Below are positions 9,004 through 17,868 of a stretch of DNA of 52,989 nt, piece after piece. Under the pieces are notes generated by a model. The model did no database searches. It was given only the letters and a program-made list of their open reading frames with translations, and was not told where the DNA came from. Origin of the DNA: Verrucomicrobiaceae bacterium (lineage in GTDB: Bacteria > Verrucomicrobiota > Verrucomicrobiia > Verrucomicrobiales > Verrucomicrobiaceae); assembly GCA_027487315.1 (NCBI GenBank), contig JAIYDW010000213.1, positions 1 through 52,989 on the forward strand, read 5' to 3'. The translations under genes and the position numbers were made by a program. Position 1 is the stretch's first letter; each line of letters opens with the position of its first letter.

Positions 9004-10041
9004 ATGTCCTCTCTTCGCTCCCTTTGCACTCTCATCTGCCTCACTCAATTCGCAGCCTCTCAAGCCCAAGACGCAGCCCCCACTCCGCCCCCACCGTCTG
9101 ACAACCCCTTAGGCCTCTCTCCCGACGACGCTTCCGCACTCCTCGGTCAACTCCAAAAGCTCGACGAAGACTTCTCCCAATCCGAAGAAACCCTCCTCGC
9201 CAGTGCCCTGACTCGAATCCGCGCCGCCACCGCAAGTGAGTCCACCTCCGCTGAACTCTACCTCACCGCGCTCAAAATCGTCAACGCAGACCGCGCAGGC
9301 ACCACACCCGCCGTCGAACCCGAAGGCTGGCGTGAAGAGCAAATCGAATGGATGAAAGAGTCCGGCGCTCCCAAAGCCATCCGCATCCAACTCGCCTGGC
9401 TCGGCCTCCTCATCGAAGCCGCCCAAAAAGACGAGTCCGAACGCCCCGCGCTTCTCAAGAAAGCCCGCCTCATCACCAAAGAAGCCGCCACTGTCGCCCA
9501 GGAACTGGCACTTCTCCCCGCAGCTGGCGGAGGCGGCGAACGGCGTGGTGGACCCGGCAAAGAGCGCGGCCCGGGTGGCAAACGCGATGCCGGTCAGTTC
9601 CTCACCCAGTCCGTCATGGGCTCCGTCTTTTCCGAAGCCTACAATCTCCAAAATCACATCAAACCCCCGCAGGATTGGTCCCTTGCCCCTCTCAACCTGG
9701 ATGCTGTCTACGACCGCATGCTGCTCACTGACGCACGTGCCAACAACCCCTCCGAACTCGCTGCCTTGTGGGACGAACGCATCCAGATGGAAGCCGCCAT
9801 CCACCGCGCAGCCATGTCCGAAGATGCCTTCAAAAAATGGGGCGAAGACGCCGGAAGTGACCTCATGTGGCGCAAACAACTCGACCTCCTCCGCAGCAAG
9901 GTCGGTGGCCGCTCCGCAGGCCTCGAACTCATCCGCCTCTTCAAAGAAAACCCCACCCACCCCAATCTCGCCGCCTGGAAAAAAGACATCGACGATGTCA
10001 TCTCCAGCATCACCGGTCAGAACAACGCCCCGTCACTCTGA
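9004..10041 (+). CDS. secreted hypothetical protein
   Basis: 345 residues with a signal peptide (MSSLRSLCTLICLTQFAASQAQ) and then a Pro-rich start of the mature chain. The rest is mostly helical and charged, broken near residue 180 by a Gly/Arg-rich loop (GGGGERRGGPGKERGPGGKR). No domain is recognised. It follows the sigma/anti-sigma pair by 89 nt in the same direction and could be part of the same unit. Its last 9 nt overlap the convergent beta-helix gene, so the two transcripts must run into each other. Confidence 0.75.
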   Translation: MSSLRSLCTLICLTQFAASQAQDAAPTPPPPSDNPLGLSPDDASALLGQLQKLDEDFSQSEETLLASALTRIRAATASESTSAELYLTALKIVNADRAGTTPAVEPEGWREEQIEWMKESGAPKAIRIQLAWLGLLIEAAQKDESERPALLKKARLITKEAATVAQELALLPAAGGGGERRGGPGKERGPGGKRDAGQFLTQSVMGSVFSEAYNLQNHIKPPQDWSLAPLNLDAVYDRMLLTDARANNPSELAALWDERIQMEAAIHRAAMSEDAFKKWGEDAGSDLMWRKQLDLLRSKVGGRSAGLELIRLFKENPTHPNLAAWKKDIDDVISSITGQNNAPSL

Positions 10042-11421
10042 CTTTTCGCCGTTCCCCAGCAAGTTGCCTTGCACCAGATTCCCCCTGCTCTTGCGCTGCA
10101 AAAGAGACACCGCCGCTCCTTTGTCCACCCCCTCCCGGTCGTCCCGAATCAAGTTACCCGTGACCACGCTCTCACTCACCTCCTCCAGCAATAGCCCGAT
10201 CCCATCGGAATCCAGAACGCTGTTCTGAGACACCTGCATCCGCTTGCACCGAATCAAATCCAAAGCCGCGCGCTTCTTCCAAACGCCTCCGATCATATTG
10301 CCCGTCACCACGCTGTCCTCACAGTCCACAAAGACCAACCCATTGCACTCCGCATTGTCAAATCCGTTCACCAAATAGCGCGGATTGCGGTCAAAATTGT
10401 TGCTGCTCACGACCACATGCGAACTGCGCTCCACCAGCACATCATGCTGAAACCCTTCCCAAAACGTGTTGCCAGTGATCACCACGCCCCGCGCATCCTT
10501 CACCTCCACGTTCACCTGCACGTCACTGAAGACATTGCCCGTGATCGTAATATTTCCCTCTCTCGTACTCGCCCGCCCCCCTCTTCGTTCCACCGAAGGA
10601 TCCGCCCCCGCTCCGAGGATGCGAATGTTCGCTGAGTCCGGGGCCTTGTTCGTGTGCTGAATCGTGCAGCCCGTGATCGCCACTTCCCCGATCGATCCCT
10701 CACTCGAATCCAACAATACGTTCGCTGTCGCTGGCCCGTCCGCCACGTGATTCCCTTCAATGTCGCAGGTCCCAATGTGAACGTTCCGCACATTGCCCCC
10801 GCGTGACACCACGCCTCCACCTCCATTGTAGCTGATGTGACTGCCCACGATGTTGGACTGATGCAGATTCACATTGTCATAGAAAACTCCAATCCCCCGA
10901 TTCTGATACAGATGACAATCACTGATCAGCACATTCCGATTTCGCTCCGCCAAATGCACCGCATGCCGGCACAACCGCACCACGACCCGACTCAGTGTGA
11001 ACTGCATCGTCTTGGTCACTTTCACCCCATCCGCTTCCGCATGCCCGCCAACAATCTCAACGCCTGACACCATCGGCGTTCGCTCTCTCTCCCACACACC
11101 CGCCTTGAAAGTCGTCGGTGCAGCAGAACCTTCATGCGTCCCAATAAAATGCAAAGCCGGCCCTGCCCCCTCCATCACCAACCGCGCCGTCCCATCGCCC
11201 GTCACCGCCACAAATCCCGTCTCAGCCAGCTTCACCTCCACCGTTCGACTCAATCGATACGTTCCCCTCGGCAAATGCACGCTACCCTTCTCCTTCAGTT
11301 CCGCCTCGATCACACCCGCCGCATCCTCCTTGCCTTGCCCTAAAGCCACCCAATCCACCTCCCCTCCCACCAGAACCGATAAACACCCGCACCAAACCAC
11401 CAGAGTCGCCTTCGTAAACAT
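10033..11421 (-). CDS. secreted right-handed beta-helix protein
   Basis: 462 residues from the ATG at 11421, which opens a signal peptide (MFTKATLVVWCGCLSVLVGG). Repeating turns of the form V-x-I-x-x-N-x-F run throughout (for example ITITGNVFSDVQVNVEVKDA, VVITGNTFWEG, VVSSNNFDRN, SVVTGNMIGG). That is the parallel beta-helix pattern of pectate-lyase-like and NosD/CASH-domain proteins. The N-terminal GSVHLPRGTYRLSRTVEV is the capping segment often seen in phage and bacterial glycan-acting members. It likely binds or cleaves a polysaccharide outside the cell; no catalytic residues can be named. Confidence 0.85.
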   Translation of the reverse strand: MFTKATLVVWCGCLSVLVGGEVDWVALGQGKEDAAGVIEAELKEKGSVHLPRGTYRLSRTVEVKLAETGFVAVTGDGTARLVMEGAGPALHFIGTHEGSAAPTTFKAGVWERERTPMVSGVEIVGGHAEADGVKVTKTMQFTLSRVVVRLCRHAVHLAERNRNVLISDCHLYQNRGIGVFYDNVNLHQSNIVGSHISYNGGGGVVSRGGNVRNVHIGTCDIEGNHVADGPATANVLLDSSEGSIGEVAITGCTIQHTNKAPDSANIRILGAGADPSVERRGGRASTREGNITITGNVFSDVQVNVEVKDARGVVITGNTFWEGFQHDVLVERSSHVVVSSNNFDRNPRYLVNGFDNAECNGLVFVDCEDSVVTGNMIGGVWKKRAALDLIRCKRMQVSQNSVLDSDGIGLLLEEVSESVVTGNLIRDDREGVDKGAAVSLLQRKSRGNLVQGNLLGNGEKSE

Positions 11422-11526
11422 GCAACCACTACGACAGCCCCTCAGCGTTCTTTCCTTCCACCTTTTCGAAAAATCCCACTGTTTCCAGCGTTCAACAGCC
11501 ACACTATCACTCCGATCCCAACCATC

Positions 11527-13041
11527 ATGCGCTTCATCCCCTTCCTCCTCCTTCTCCTCCTCGCCTCATCTCCCCTCCAAGCCGCTCTCGAAGGCTCCCG
11601 CCCCAACATCATCCTCATCATCACCGATGACCAGGGCTTCCCTCCCCTCGGCCGCCACGGTCACCCTTGGCTGAAAACCCCCAACCTCGATGCCCTCCAT
11701 GATGCCAGCACCCGCTTCACCCATTTCATGGTCGCCCCCACCTGCTCCCCTACTCGCTCCGCCCTCATGACCGGACGCCATCCCGAAAAAAACGGCATCA
11801 CCCACACCATCCTCGAGCGCGAGCGCATGACCCTCGACGCCACCATCCTCCCCCAGTCCCTCAAAAAAGCCGGCTACACCTCCGGCATCTTCGGCAAATG
11901 GCACCTCGGTGACGAACACGAATATCAACCCGACCAGCGCGGCTTCGATGAAACCTTCATGCATGGTGCCGGCGGCATCGGCCAAAGATACGACTGCTCC
12001 TGCGCCGACGCCCCAGACAACAAATACAACGACCCGGTCATCCGCCACAATGGCACCTTCGTCCAAACCAAAGGCTTCTGTACCGATGTCTTCTTCACCG
12101 CCGCCCTCGGCTGGATCAAAACCAAAGCCGACAAAAAAGAACCCTTCTTCGCCTACATCGCCACCAATGCTCCCCACGGCCCTTACATCGCCCCCGAGAA
12201 AAATGCCAAACACTTCACCGATCTCGGCTTCGGTACCGAGCAAGCCGGCTTCTACGGCATGGTCGAAAACATCGACGAAAACATCGGCCTCCTGCAGTCC
12301 AAACTCGACGAATGGAAACTCTCTGAAAACACCCTCATCATCTTCATGTCCGACAACGGCATGGCCGGTGGCGGCTCAGGCACCCCAAGCAAAGACCTCT
12401 CCCCCGGCCATCCCTTCTTCAATGCCGGCATGAAAGGCCTCAAAGGCTCCACCGACGAAGGCGGCGTCCATGTCCCCTTCTTCCTCCGTTGGCCCGGCAA
12501 AATCGCCGCCAACAAAGACATCCCCACCCTTGCCGCCCACATCGATGTCTTCCCCACCCTCGCCGCCCTCACCGGAGCCCCCCTCCCTGAAAACCAAGTC
12601 GAAGGTCGTAGCCTCCTCCCCCTCCTTGAAGGCAACACCACCGACTGGAAAGACCGCCACATCTTCGCCCACATCTGCCGCTGGCCCACCGGCGCCGAAC
12701 CCAACAACTTCCGGGACATCAACTTCACCGTCCGCAACCAACGCTACCGTTACGTCGGCGCCTCCCGTGCCGAAGCCAAAGCCAAAAAAGCCAAATCCGC
12801 AGGCACGGGTCCCGCCCTCTACGACATGGAAACCGACCCCTCCCAGACCAAAAACATCATCGCCGACCACCCCGAAATCGCCGCCCAAATGAAAGCCGCC
12901 TACGACCAATACTGGAAAGAAGCCCGCCCCCTCATGGTCAACGAATCCGCCCCCATGTCCCCCACCAAACCCTACCACGAGTGGTTCAACAAACAAAAAG
13001 CCACCACCGGCATCCCCCCCTGGATAGCCCCAAAACTCTAA
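11527..13041 (+). CDS. secreted sulfatase (arylsulfatase type)
   Basis: 504 residues with a signal peptide (MRFIPFLLLLLLASSPLQA). The family start NIILIITDDQG supplies the two metal aspartates. The modification motif CSPTR (Cys73) is intact, so the Cys can become formylglycine, the catalytic residue. FGKWHLG and the later IIFMSDNGM, plus the C-terminal LYDMETDPSQTKNI, are standard sulfatase blocks. It removes sulfate esters, probably from sulfated polysaccharides, in line with the neighbouring beta-helix and esterase genes. No formylglycine-generating enzyme is present in the window. Confidence 0.93.
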   Translation: MRFIPFLLLLLLASSPLQAALEGSRPNIILIITDDQGFPPLGRHGHPWLKTPNLDALHDASTRFTHFMVAPTCSPTRSALMTGRHPEKNGITHTILERERMTLDATILPQSLKKAGYTSGIFGKWHLGDEHEYQPDQRGFDETFMHGAGGIGQRYDCSCADAPDNKYNDPVIRHNGTFVQTKGFCTDVFFTAALGWIKTKADKKEPFFAYIATNAPHGPYIAPEKNAKHFTDLGFGTEQAGFYGMVENIDENIGLLQSKLDEWKLSENTLIIFMSDNGMAGGGSGTPSKDLSPGHPFFNAGMKGLKGSTDEGGVHVPFFLRWPGKIAANKDIPTLAAHIDVFPTLAALTGAPLPENQVEGRSLLPLLEGNTTDWKDRHIFAHICRWPTGAEPNNFRDINFTVRNQRYRYVGASRAEAKAKKAKSAGTGPALYDMETDPSQTKNIIADHPEIAAQMKAAYDQYWKEARPLMVNESAPMSPTKPYHEWFNKQKATTGIPPWIAPKL

Positions 13042-13166
13042 AACGTACCACGACTCTCCGAGGCGTGTCCCCCTTCTCCCTCCCCTAAATCCTTCCGACC
13101 CCCAACCACTTTTCACTGCTCCCCCTCTCCCTCGTCCTCGTCCGCCAAAAATCCCGTTAATCCTAA

Positions 13167-13240
13167 AATCCTGTAAGCCGACCGAAGGGAGACAGCCTGC
13201 CAAAGGCAGCCCAAAGGGAAGCGAAGCATAGCAATCCTGT
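13167..13240. repeat. small palindromic insert between 8-bp direct repeats
   Basis: AATCCTGT occurs at 13167-13174 and again at 13233-13240. The DNA between them contains a short inverted repeat (CTGCC AAA GGCAG, about 13196-13208) and repeated AAGGGA words. This looks like a small palindromic element inserted into a leader ahead of the esterase gene, though a chance direct repeat cannot be excluded. Confidence 0.35.
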
Positions 13241-13262
13241 CCAAAAAAGACGCCGCCCTCCC

Positions 13263-14522
13263 ATGCGCCTCGCCCTCCTCGCCCTCTCGACCCTAACCCT
13301 CCAAGCCGCCACCCCCATCCCCTGGGACCTTACCAAACTCGACCCCGCCCCCGCCCACCGCTGGCTCGACCAAACCAACCCCATCCACTCCCTCCTCTAC
13401 ACCGGCGAACCCTACCAGGGCCACCCCACCGAAGTCTTCGCCTTCTACGCCTCCCCCGCCACCCTCAACGGCACCAAGCCCCCTGCCGGAGGCTTCCCTG
13501 CCGTCGTCCTCATCCACGGCGGCGGCGGCACCGCCTTCGCCGAATGGACCCACCTCTGGGCCAAACGCGGTTACGCCGCCATCGCCATGGACCTCTCCGG
13601 CAGCCAACCCGAAGACCCCACCTACTCCGACGCCCCCAACGGCGGAAAAATCCCCAAACCCTGGGGCAAAAACAGCACCCGCACCCGACTCCCCAACGGC
13701 GGCCCCGATCACGGCCATCCCGAAAAATTCGACTGCATCCACACACCCACCATCTCCGACGATTGGCCCTACCACGCCGTCGCCAACGTCATCCGCGCCC
13801 ACTCCCTCATTCGCAGTTTCCCCGACGTCAACCCCGCCCGCACCGCCGTCACCGGCATCAGTTGGGGCGGCTACACCACCTGCATCGTCGCCTCCGTCGA
13901 CCACCGCTTCAAAGCCGCCGTCCCCGTCTACGGTTGCGGCTTCCTACACGAAGGCGAGTCCGTCCAAAAACCCTCCATCGACAAACTCGGCGACCACCGC
14001 TCCGACTGGGTCACCCGCTACGACCCCTCCAACCACCTCCCCAACTGCCGCATCCCCATCCTCTTCGTCAACGGCACCAACGACGTCCACTACGTCCTCG
14101 ACAGCTACCAAAAATCCTTCGACCGCATCCCCCAAGACAAAAAACAAATGCGCGTCACAGTGAAGATGCCCCATGGCCACCCACCCGGCTGGGCCCCCAT
14201 AGAAATCGGCCTCTTCATCGACTCCCACTGCCTAGAAGGCAAACCCCTCCCCATCCCCGGCAAACCCATCCTCAAAGAAGGACAAATCACCCTCACCTGT
14301 CAAAGCGTTACCAAGCTGCAAAAAGCCGAACTCCACTACACCACCGACACCGGCCCCCGCTCCGCCCGCAACTGGACTACAATCCCCGCCGTCATCAACG
14401 CCACCTCCATCACCAGCCACACCATCACCGCCCCCGCCCCCCAAAACGAAGCCAACACCTGGTTCCTCACCCTCACCGACACCCGCAACGCCACCGTCAG
14501 CACCGAGATCCATTTCCAGTAA
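13263..14522 (+). CDS. secreted alpha/beta-hydrolase (esterase-like)
   Basis: 419 residues with a short signal peptide (MRLALLALSTLTLQA). The oxyanion region VVLIHGGGGTAF, nucleophile elbow GISWGGY, acid in FVNGTNDVHY and His in MPHGHPPGW give a complete catalytic triad of the acetyl-xylan esterase/dienelactone hydrolase type. The last 110 residues form an extra beta-rich domain (ITLTCQSVTKLQKAELHYTT) like those appended to carbohydrate-active esterases in this group. It lies 221 nt downstream of the sulfatase and likely deacylates a polysaccharide; the substrate is not predictable. Confidence 0.85.
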   Translation: MRLALLALSTLTLQAATPIPWDLTKLDPAPAHRWLDQTNPIHSLLYTGEPYQGHPTEVFAFYASPATLNGTKPPAGGFPAVVLIHGGGGTAFAEWTHLWAKRGYAAIAMDLSGSQPEDPTYSDAPNGGKIPKPWGKNSTRTRLPNGGPDHGHPEKFDCIHTPTISDDWPYHAVANVIRAHSLIRSFPDVNPARTAVTGISWGGYTTCIVASVDHRFKAAVPVYGCGFLHEGESVQKPSIDKLGDHRSDWVTRYDPSNHLPNCRIPILFVNGTNDVHYVLDSYQKSFDRIPQDKKQMRVTVKMPHGHPPGWAPIEIGLFIDSHCLEGKPLPIPGKPILKEGQITLTCQSVTKLQKAELHYTTDTGPRSARNWTTIPAVINATSITSHTITAPAPQNEANTWFLTLTDTRNATVSTEIHFQ

Positions 14523-14917
14523 TCCCGCCGAATCCGCAGGCCTCACAACTAGACAAAGGTTTCAGTTTTGATCCGCGCCAGCCATGGACTGCGCGCAGCC
14601 TGCTGCCGCTTTCAAGCTTGGGCAGCCCTGCTGCCGGGAGCCCTCTCCGCCCCGCTCTCCTGCACTTCAATCCAAACAAGTCATCCCAACCTGCCTAGCG
14701 CCACCTCAAACGGACCACGACCCGCCGACCCCTGTCCACTCCTGAAAGGAACACCTTCCTACGCACCCACCTCCAAGTGGGGCTACTCCCAACGCGTCAT
14801 CCGCAGTCCCAAAATCCACCTAATGGCTCTATCGCCCGGTTATTCCCCTGCCACTTTCATCATATCCACTACCAACCGAAGCAGCTCTACCACCTCCCCG
14901 CTTCCACCAAACCCAAA
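14523..14917. other. gene-free interval with GC-rich inverted words
   Basis: No convincing coding sequence is seen in this 395-bp stretch between convergent genes. Around 14590-14640 it contains repeated CAGCCTGCTGCC/CAGCCCTGCTGCC words that can form small hairpins, similar in style to dispersed intergenic repeats. An open frame from 14568 has no recognisable protein features and is left out. Confidence 0.4.
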
Positions 14918-15661
14918 CTAAAACAGACTAATCACCCGTGTATCCCGCACCCTCTTCCCAGGTGCCACACGCGTCAATTTCTCAAACTGTCGCGCCCAAC
15001 TCCGGAACGCCTCCCTCGCTTGCCCATAAGGAATAAAATCCTTGATCGGCACCACCAGCGAACTGCTCTCCTCCGTATCCGCAAACTGAAACAAAACCTC
15101 TCCTGTCTTCGCATCCCTTAGCTTCCCCTCCACCGCCACGTTTCCCTTCAACCCAGGCGTCGGTTTCGTCAAAACCGGCTCCACAATCGGATGCACCGCC
15201 AGCCGCAATAGACTCCCCGAAATGCTGTTGCGGTGCAAATCCGTAATCGCCATCTCCAACACCAAACAATCCTTGTCCGGCTTCGTCAAAAGCACATACC
15301 TGGGCTTCCTCGACTTCTCAAAGGCCTCCACAAACTTCCGCCGACCATAGACCGCCAACTTCCTCGCTGCCTCTTCCCTCCCCTCATCACTGCTTTCCAT
15401 CTTAGACAGGGTCTTCGACTCCGACCCGAGATACTCCAGCGAAATCGGCGCAATATAGATCCCCTTCACCGGTGCCACCACCGTCCCCCCGCTCAACAAA
15501 AACGGCGTCTTCTTCCGCTCATTCTTCAACTCCGGTTTCGCTTCCAAGAAGCCACTCAACTCCGTTGGCGCAGCCTTCAAAAATCGCGAGGAACAGGACA
15601 CCGACGACATCGATAGGCCAGCCAAAACAACAAACAAACACTGCCGGATCCGGAATCTCAT
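14918..15661 (-). CDS. DUF3313-like lipoprotein
   Basis: 247 residues starting MRFRIRQCLF at 15661, preceded at good distance by GGTGAT. The signal sequence ends in a lipobox (SSVSC), so the mature protein should be lipid-anchored. The body (GIYIAPISLEYLG, RKFVEAFEKS, LVLEMAITDLHRN, GNVAVEGKLRDAKTGEVLFQFAD) follows the DUF3313 pattern of lipoproteins resembling TolB/LpoB-like domains. Function is unknown; the family is often found near envelope-assembly or export genes. It is divergent from the transporter to its right across 533 bp of repeat-containing DNA. Confidence 0.78.
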   Translation of the reverse strand: MRFRIRQCLFVVLAGLSMSSVSCSSRFLKAAPTELSGFLEAKPELKNERKKTPFLLSGGTVVAPVKGIYIAPISLEYLGSESKTLSKMESSDEGREEAARKLAVYGRRKFVEAFEKSRKPRYVLLTKPDKDCLVLEMAITDLHRNSISGSLLRLAVHPIVEPVLTKPTPGLKGNVAVEGKLRDAKTGEVLFQFADTEESSSLVVPIKDFIPYGQAREAFRSWARQFEKLTRVAPGKRVRDTRVISLF

Positions 15662-15831
15662 AATGCAAATCACCCCGCCGATCTACAACCAAAGCCCACT
15701 TACCCGCAACTTAAAACACCCTCACACCACATCTAATTCTCATTACATAACGAAAGGCTAATCCTGAATGAATTCCGTTCAAATTCAACGATTGGGATCG
15801 TTTCTCAAAGCGCGTGTTATTTTGATCCCGC

Positions 15832-15867
15832 AAACGCAGCAAACGCAGCAAACGCAGCAACCTCAGC
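15832..15867. repeat. 9-bp tandem repeat, three perfect copies
   Basis: AAACGCAGC occurs perfectly at 15832-15840, 15841-15849 and 15850-15858, followed by a degenerate fourth copy (AACCTCAGC). It sits in the intergenic region between two divergent genes and was probably produced by slippage. Confidence 0.8.
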
Positions 15868-15918
15868 GACTAGGTAGTCGTCCCACCGCTGCCCAATGAC
15901 AAGCCGCCTCGAGATCCG

Positions 15919-16095
15919 TTTTAACCTAGAAACGGAAATGGAAAGGGATGAAGATGGTGTCGTGCTTGGTTCCACAGGGCTTCCCGGTTCGCAGCGGTTG
16001 CATCGATAAGATGATGCCACCCGAGAAGCGGGAAGCCTTGTGGGGCCAATGACGGCGGCAGATTCGCCCTCAGCCATTTCCGTTTTTAGGTTTAA
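15919..16095. repeat. about 177-bp palindromic, MITE-like element
   Basis: The ends are inverted copies: CCTAGAAACGGAAATGG (15925-15941) pairs with CCATTTCCGTTTTTAGG (16074-16090) at 16 of 17 positions, extended by TTAA on both outer sides. Inside, GTTCCACAGGGCTTCCCGG (about 15970-15988) pairs with the inverted GCGGGAAGCCTTGTGG (about 16028-16043). The whole can fold into one long hairpin. No coding gene inside is credible. It lies between the lipoprotein and transporter genes and may affect their expression. Confidence 0.65.
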
Positions 16096-16194
16096 CCCCA
16101 AAATTCAGCACCTCTTGCTCATTTCCTCCTTTCCACCCCGTATTCCCCTCTTCAAACTCCCCACCGGCCAAGAACCTTCCCATTGACACTTCTC

Positions 16195-17448
16195 ATGACT
16201 CCCTCCTCCAACGCCACCAAACGCAACCAGCTCTTCATCATGATGATCCTGGAGTTCTTCATCTGGGGCGCTTGGCTCCCCCTCATCTGGGGCTACATGG
16301 GCAAGGACGGCCTCAACTTCACCGAAAGCCAGACCGCCTGGGTCGGCACCGCCTTCGCCATTGCTTCCATCGTCGGCATCTTCTTCTCCTCCCAGTTCGC
16401 CGACCGCAACTTCGCCGCAGAAAAATTCATGGCCTTCAGCCACCTCGTCGGCGGCATCGCCATCCTCGCCATGTACTGGGCCACCAGTTTCCCCGTCTTC
16501 TTCGGACTCATGCTCGTCCACTCGCTCTTCTACGTCCCCACCATCTCCGTCGCCAACTCCCTGGCCTTCAGCCACCTGCAAAACGCGCAGAAAGAATTCG
16601 GCATCGTCCGCATGGGCGGCACCATCGGCTGGATGCTCGCCGCCTGGCCCCTATACTTCATCCTTCAAGGCAAAGTCGGTGCCGAAGCCGTCGCTGCCTC
16701 CCGCAACATCTTCCTCGTCTCCGGCATCTCCTCCCTCGCCCTCGCTGCCTACAGCCTCCGCCTCCCCCACACCCCGCCCAAGCCCGCCCAACCCGGTGAA
16801 GGCGGCTTCGCCTGGCTCCGCGCCGTCACCTTCCTCAAAAAACCCTTCCTCCTCGTCCTCTTCATCGTCACCTTCATCGACTCCACCATCCACAACGGCT
16901 ACTTCATCATGGCCGGCGGCTTCCTCGGCAGCCCTTCTGTCGGCATCAAACCGGAGTGGATCATGCCCGTCATGTCCATCGGCCAAATCGCCGAAATCCT
17001 CACCATGGCCATCCTCGGCTGGTTCCTCTCCCGCCTCGGCTGGAAAACCACCATGACCCTCGGCATTCTCGGCCACGCCGCCCGCTTCGCAGTCTTCGCC
17101 TTCATGCCCGAAAATCAAACCATGATCATCGCCGTTCAGGTCCTCCACGGCATCTGCTACGCCTTCTTCTTCGCCACCCTCTACATCTTCATCGACGCAG
17201 CCTTCCCCAAAGACATCCGCTCCAGCGCCCAGTCCCTCTTCAACCTCCTCATCCTCGGCATTGGCGACCTCGCCGCCAAATGGATCTTCATCCCCCTCCA
17301 AGGCAAACTCACCGCCGCCGACGGCACCGTCAATTACCGCGACCTCTTCCTCTACCCCACCGGCTTCGCCCTCGTCGCCACCCTCCTCCTCGCCCTCGCC
17401 TTCTGGCCCCCGAAGGATTTGGATGCGCCGGAAAATGTTGGTCATTAA
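16195..17448 (+). CDS. MFS transporter, NupG/XapB-like
   Basis: 417 residues from the ATG at 16195; a TTG at 16183 is a less likely start. Twelve hydrophobic helices can be counted. The N-terminal LEFFIWGAWLPLIWGYM, the SSQFADRNFAAEKFMAFSHLVGG loop after helix 2 and GIVRMGGTIGWML are typical of the nucleoside:H+ symporter branch of the major facilitator superfamily common in this bacterial group. Substrate could be a nucleoside or a small sugar. It is followed 40 nt later by a small membrane protein and then a Gfo/Idh/MocA oxidoreductase on the same strand, which would suit sugar uptake and oxidation. Confidence 0.85.
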   Translation: MTPSSNATKRNQLFIMMILEFFIWGAWLPLIWGYMGKDGLNFTESQTAWVGTAFAIASIVGIFFSSQFADRNFAAEKFMAFSHLVGGIAILAMYWATSFPVFFGLMLVHSLFYVPTISVANSLAFSHLQNAQKEFGIVRMGGTIGWMLAAWPLYFILQGKVGAEAVAASRNIFLVSGISSLALAAYSLRLPHTPPKPAQPGEGGFAWLRAVTFLKKPFLLVLFIVTFIDSTIHNGYFIMAGGFLGSPSVGIKPEWIMPVMSIGQIAEILTMAILGWFLSRLGWKTTMTLGILGHAARFAVFAFMPENQTMIIAVQVLHGICYAFFFATLYIFIDAAFPKDIRSSAQSLFNLLILGIGDLAAKWIFIPLQGKLTAADGTVNYRDLFLYPTGFALVATLLLALAFWPPKDLDAPENVGH

Positions 17449-17487
17449 CTCGCCAACTCATTTTACCCGCATTGTTCTCAGAATTAC

Positions 17488-17856
17488 ATGCCTACCATCA
17501 ACCACGATCCCTCCTCTTCTCAGGATCTAGATAAATCGATGGAGTCTCTGTCAGTGTTGCTCTGTGACTTGCGCGCGGCTAACACAGGCATCACAAAGAG
17601 AGACCTTTGGCGCTTATTGTGGAGCACCATAGCCTCCACTCCACTGTTTACTGTACTCGTTTCTCTCTGGATCTCTGTTCCGATTAGCATTCTCATCAGT
17701 ATCCCCATGGCTTTAGCGCTCGCTTGCATCGAGCTTCAAATCCGTCTGAGTAAACAACGCCGCAAGCTCATCGATCAAATCATTTTCGCCCTCGCAGCCG
17801 CCCAAAATGACCATCGTCGCCGTCTTGAGCAACTCGAGCTAACAAAGCCCGCTTGA
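17488..17856 (+). CDS. small hypothetical membrane protein
   Basis: 122 residues. A polar N-terminus of about 45 residues is followed by two adjacent hydrophobic stretches (around residues 47-63 and 65-82: PLFTVLVSLWISVPISIL, SIPMALALACIEL) and a charged C-terminal helix (RLSKQRRKLIDQII, then NDHRRRLEQLEL). No family recognised. It sits between the transporter and the oxidoreductase, 12 nt before the latter, so co-transcription is likely. Confidence 0.6.
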   Translation: MPTINHDPSSSQDLDKSMESLSVLLCDLRAANTGITKRDLWRLLWSTIASTPLFTVLVSLWISVPISILISIPMALALACIELQIRLSKQRRKLIDQIIFALAAAQNDHRRRLEQLELTKPA

Positions 17857-17868
17857 CCTTGTCCCCTC

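Noticed and set aside
14568-14921. 117-residue frame in the gap after the esterase
   Set aside because: Ser/Pro-rich with no hydrophobic core, no signal, in repeat-like DNA; a weak candidate only.
15817-16101. 94-residue frame ending AAFAAFAAFAGSK
   Set aside because: It is the translation of the 9-bp tandem repeat and of the palindromic element.
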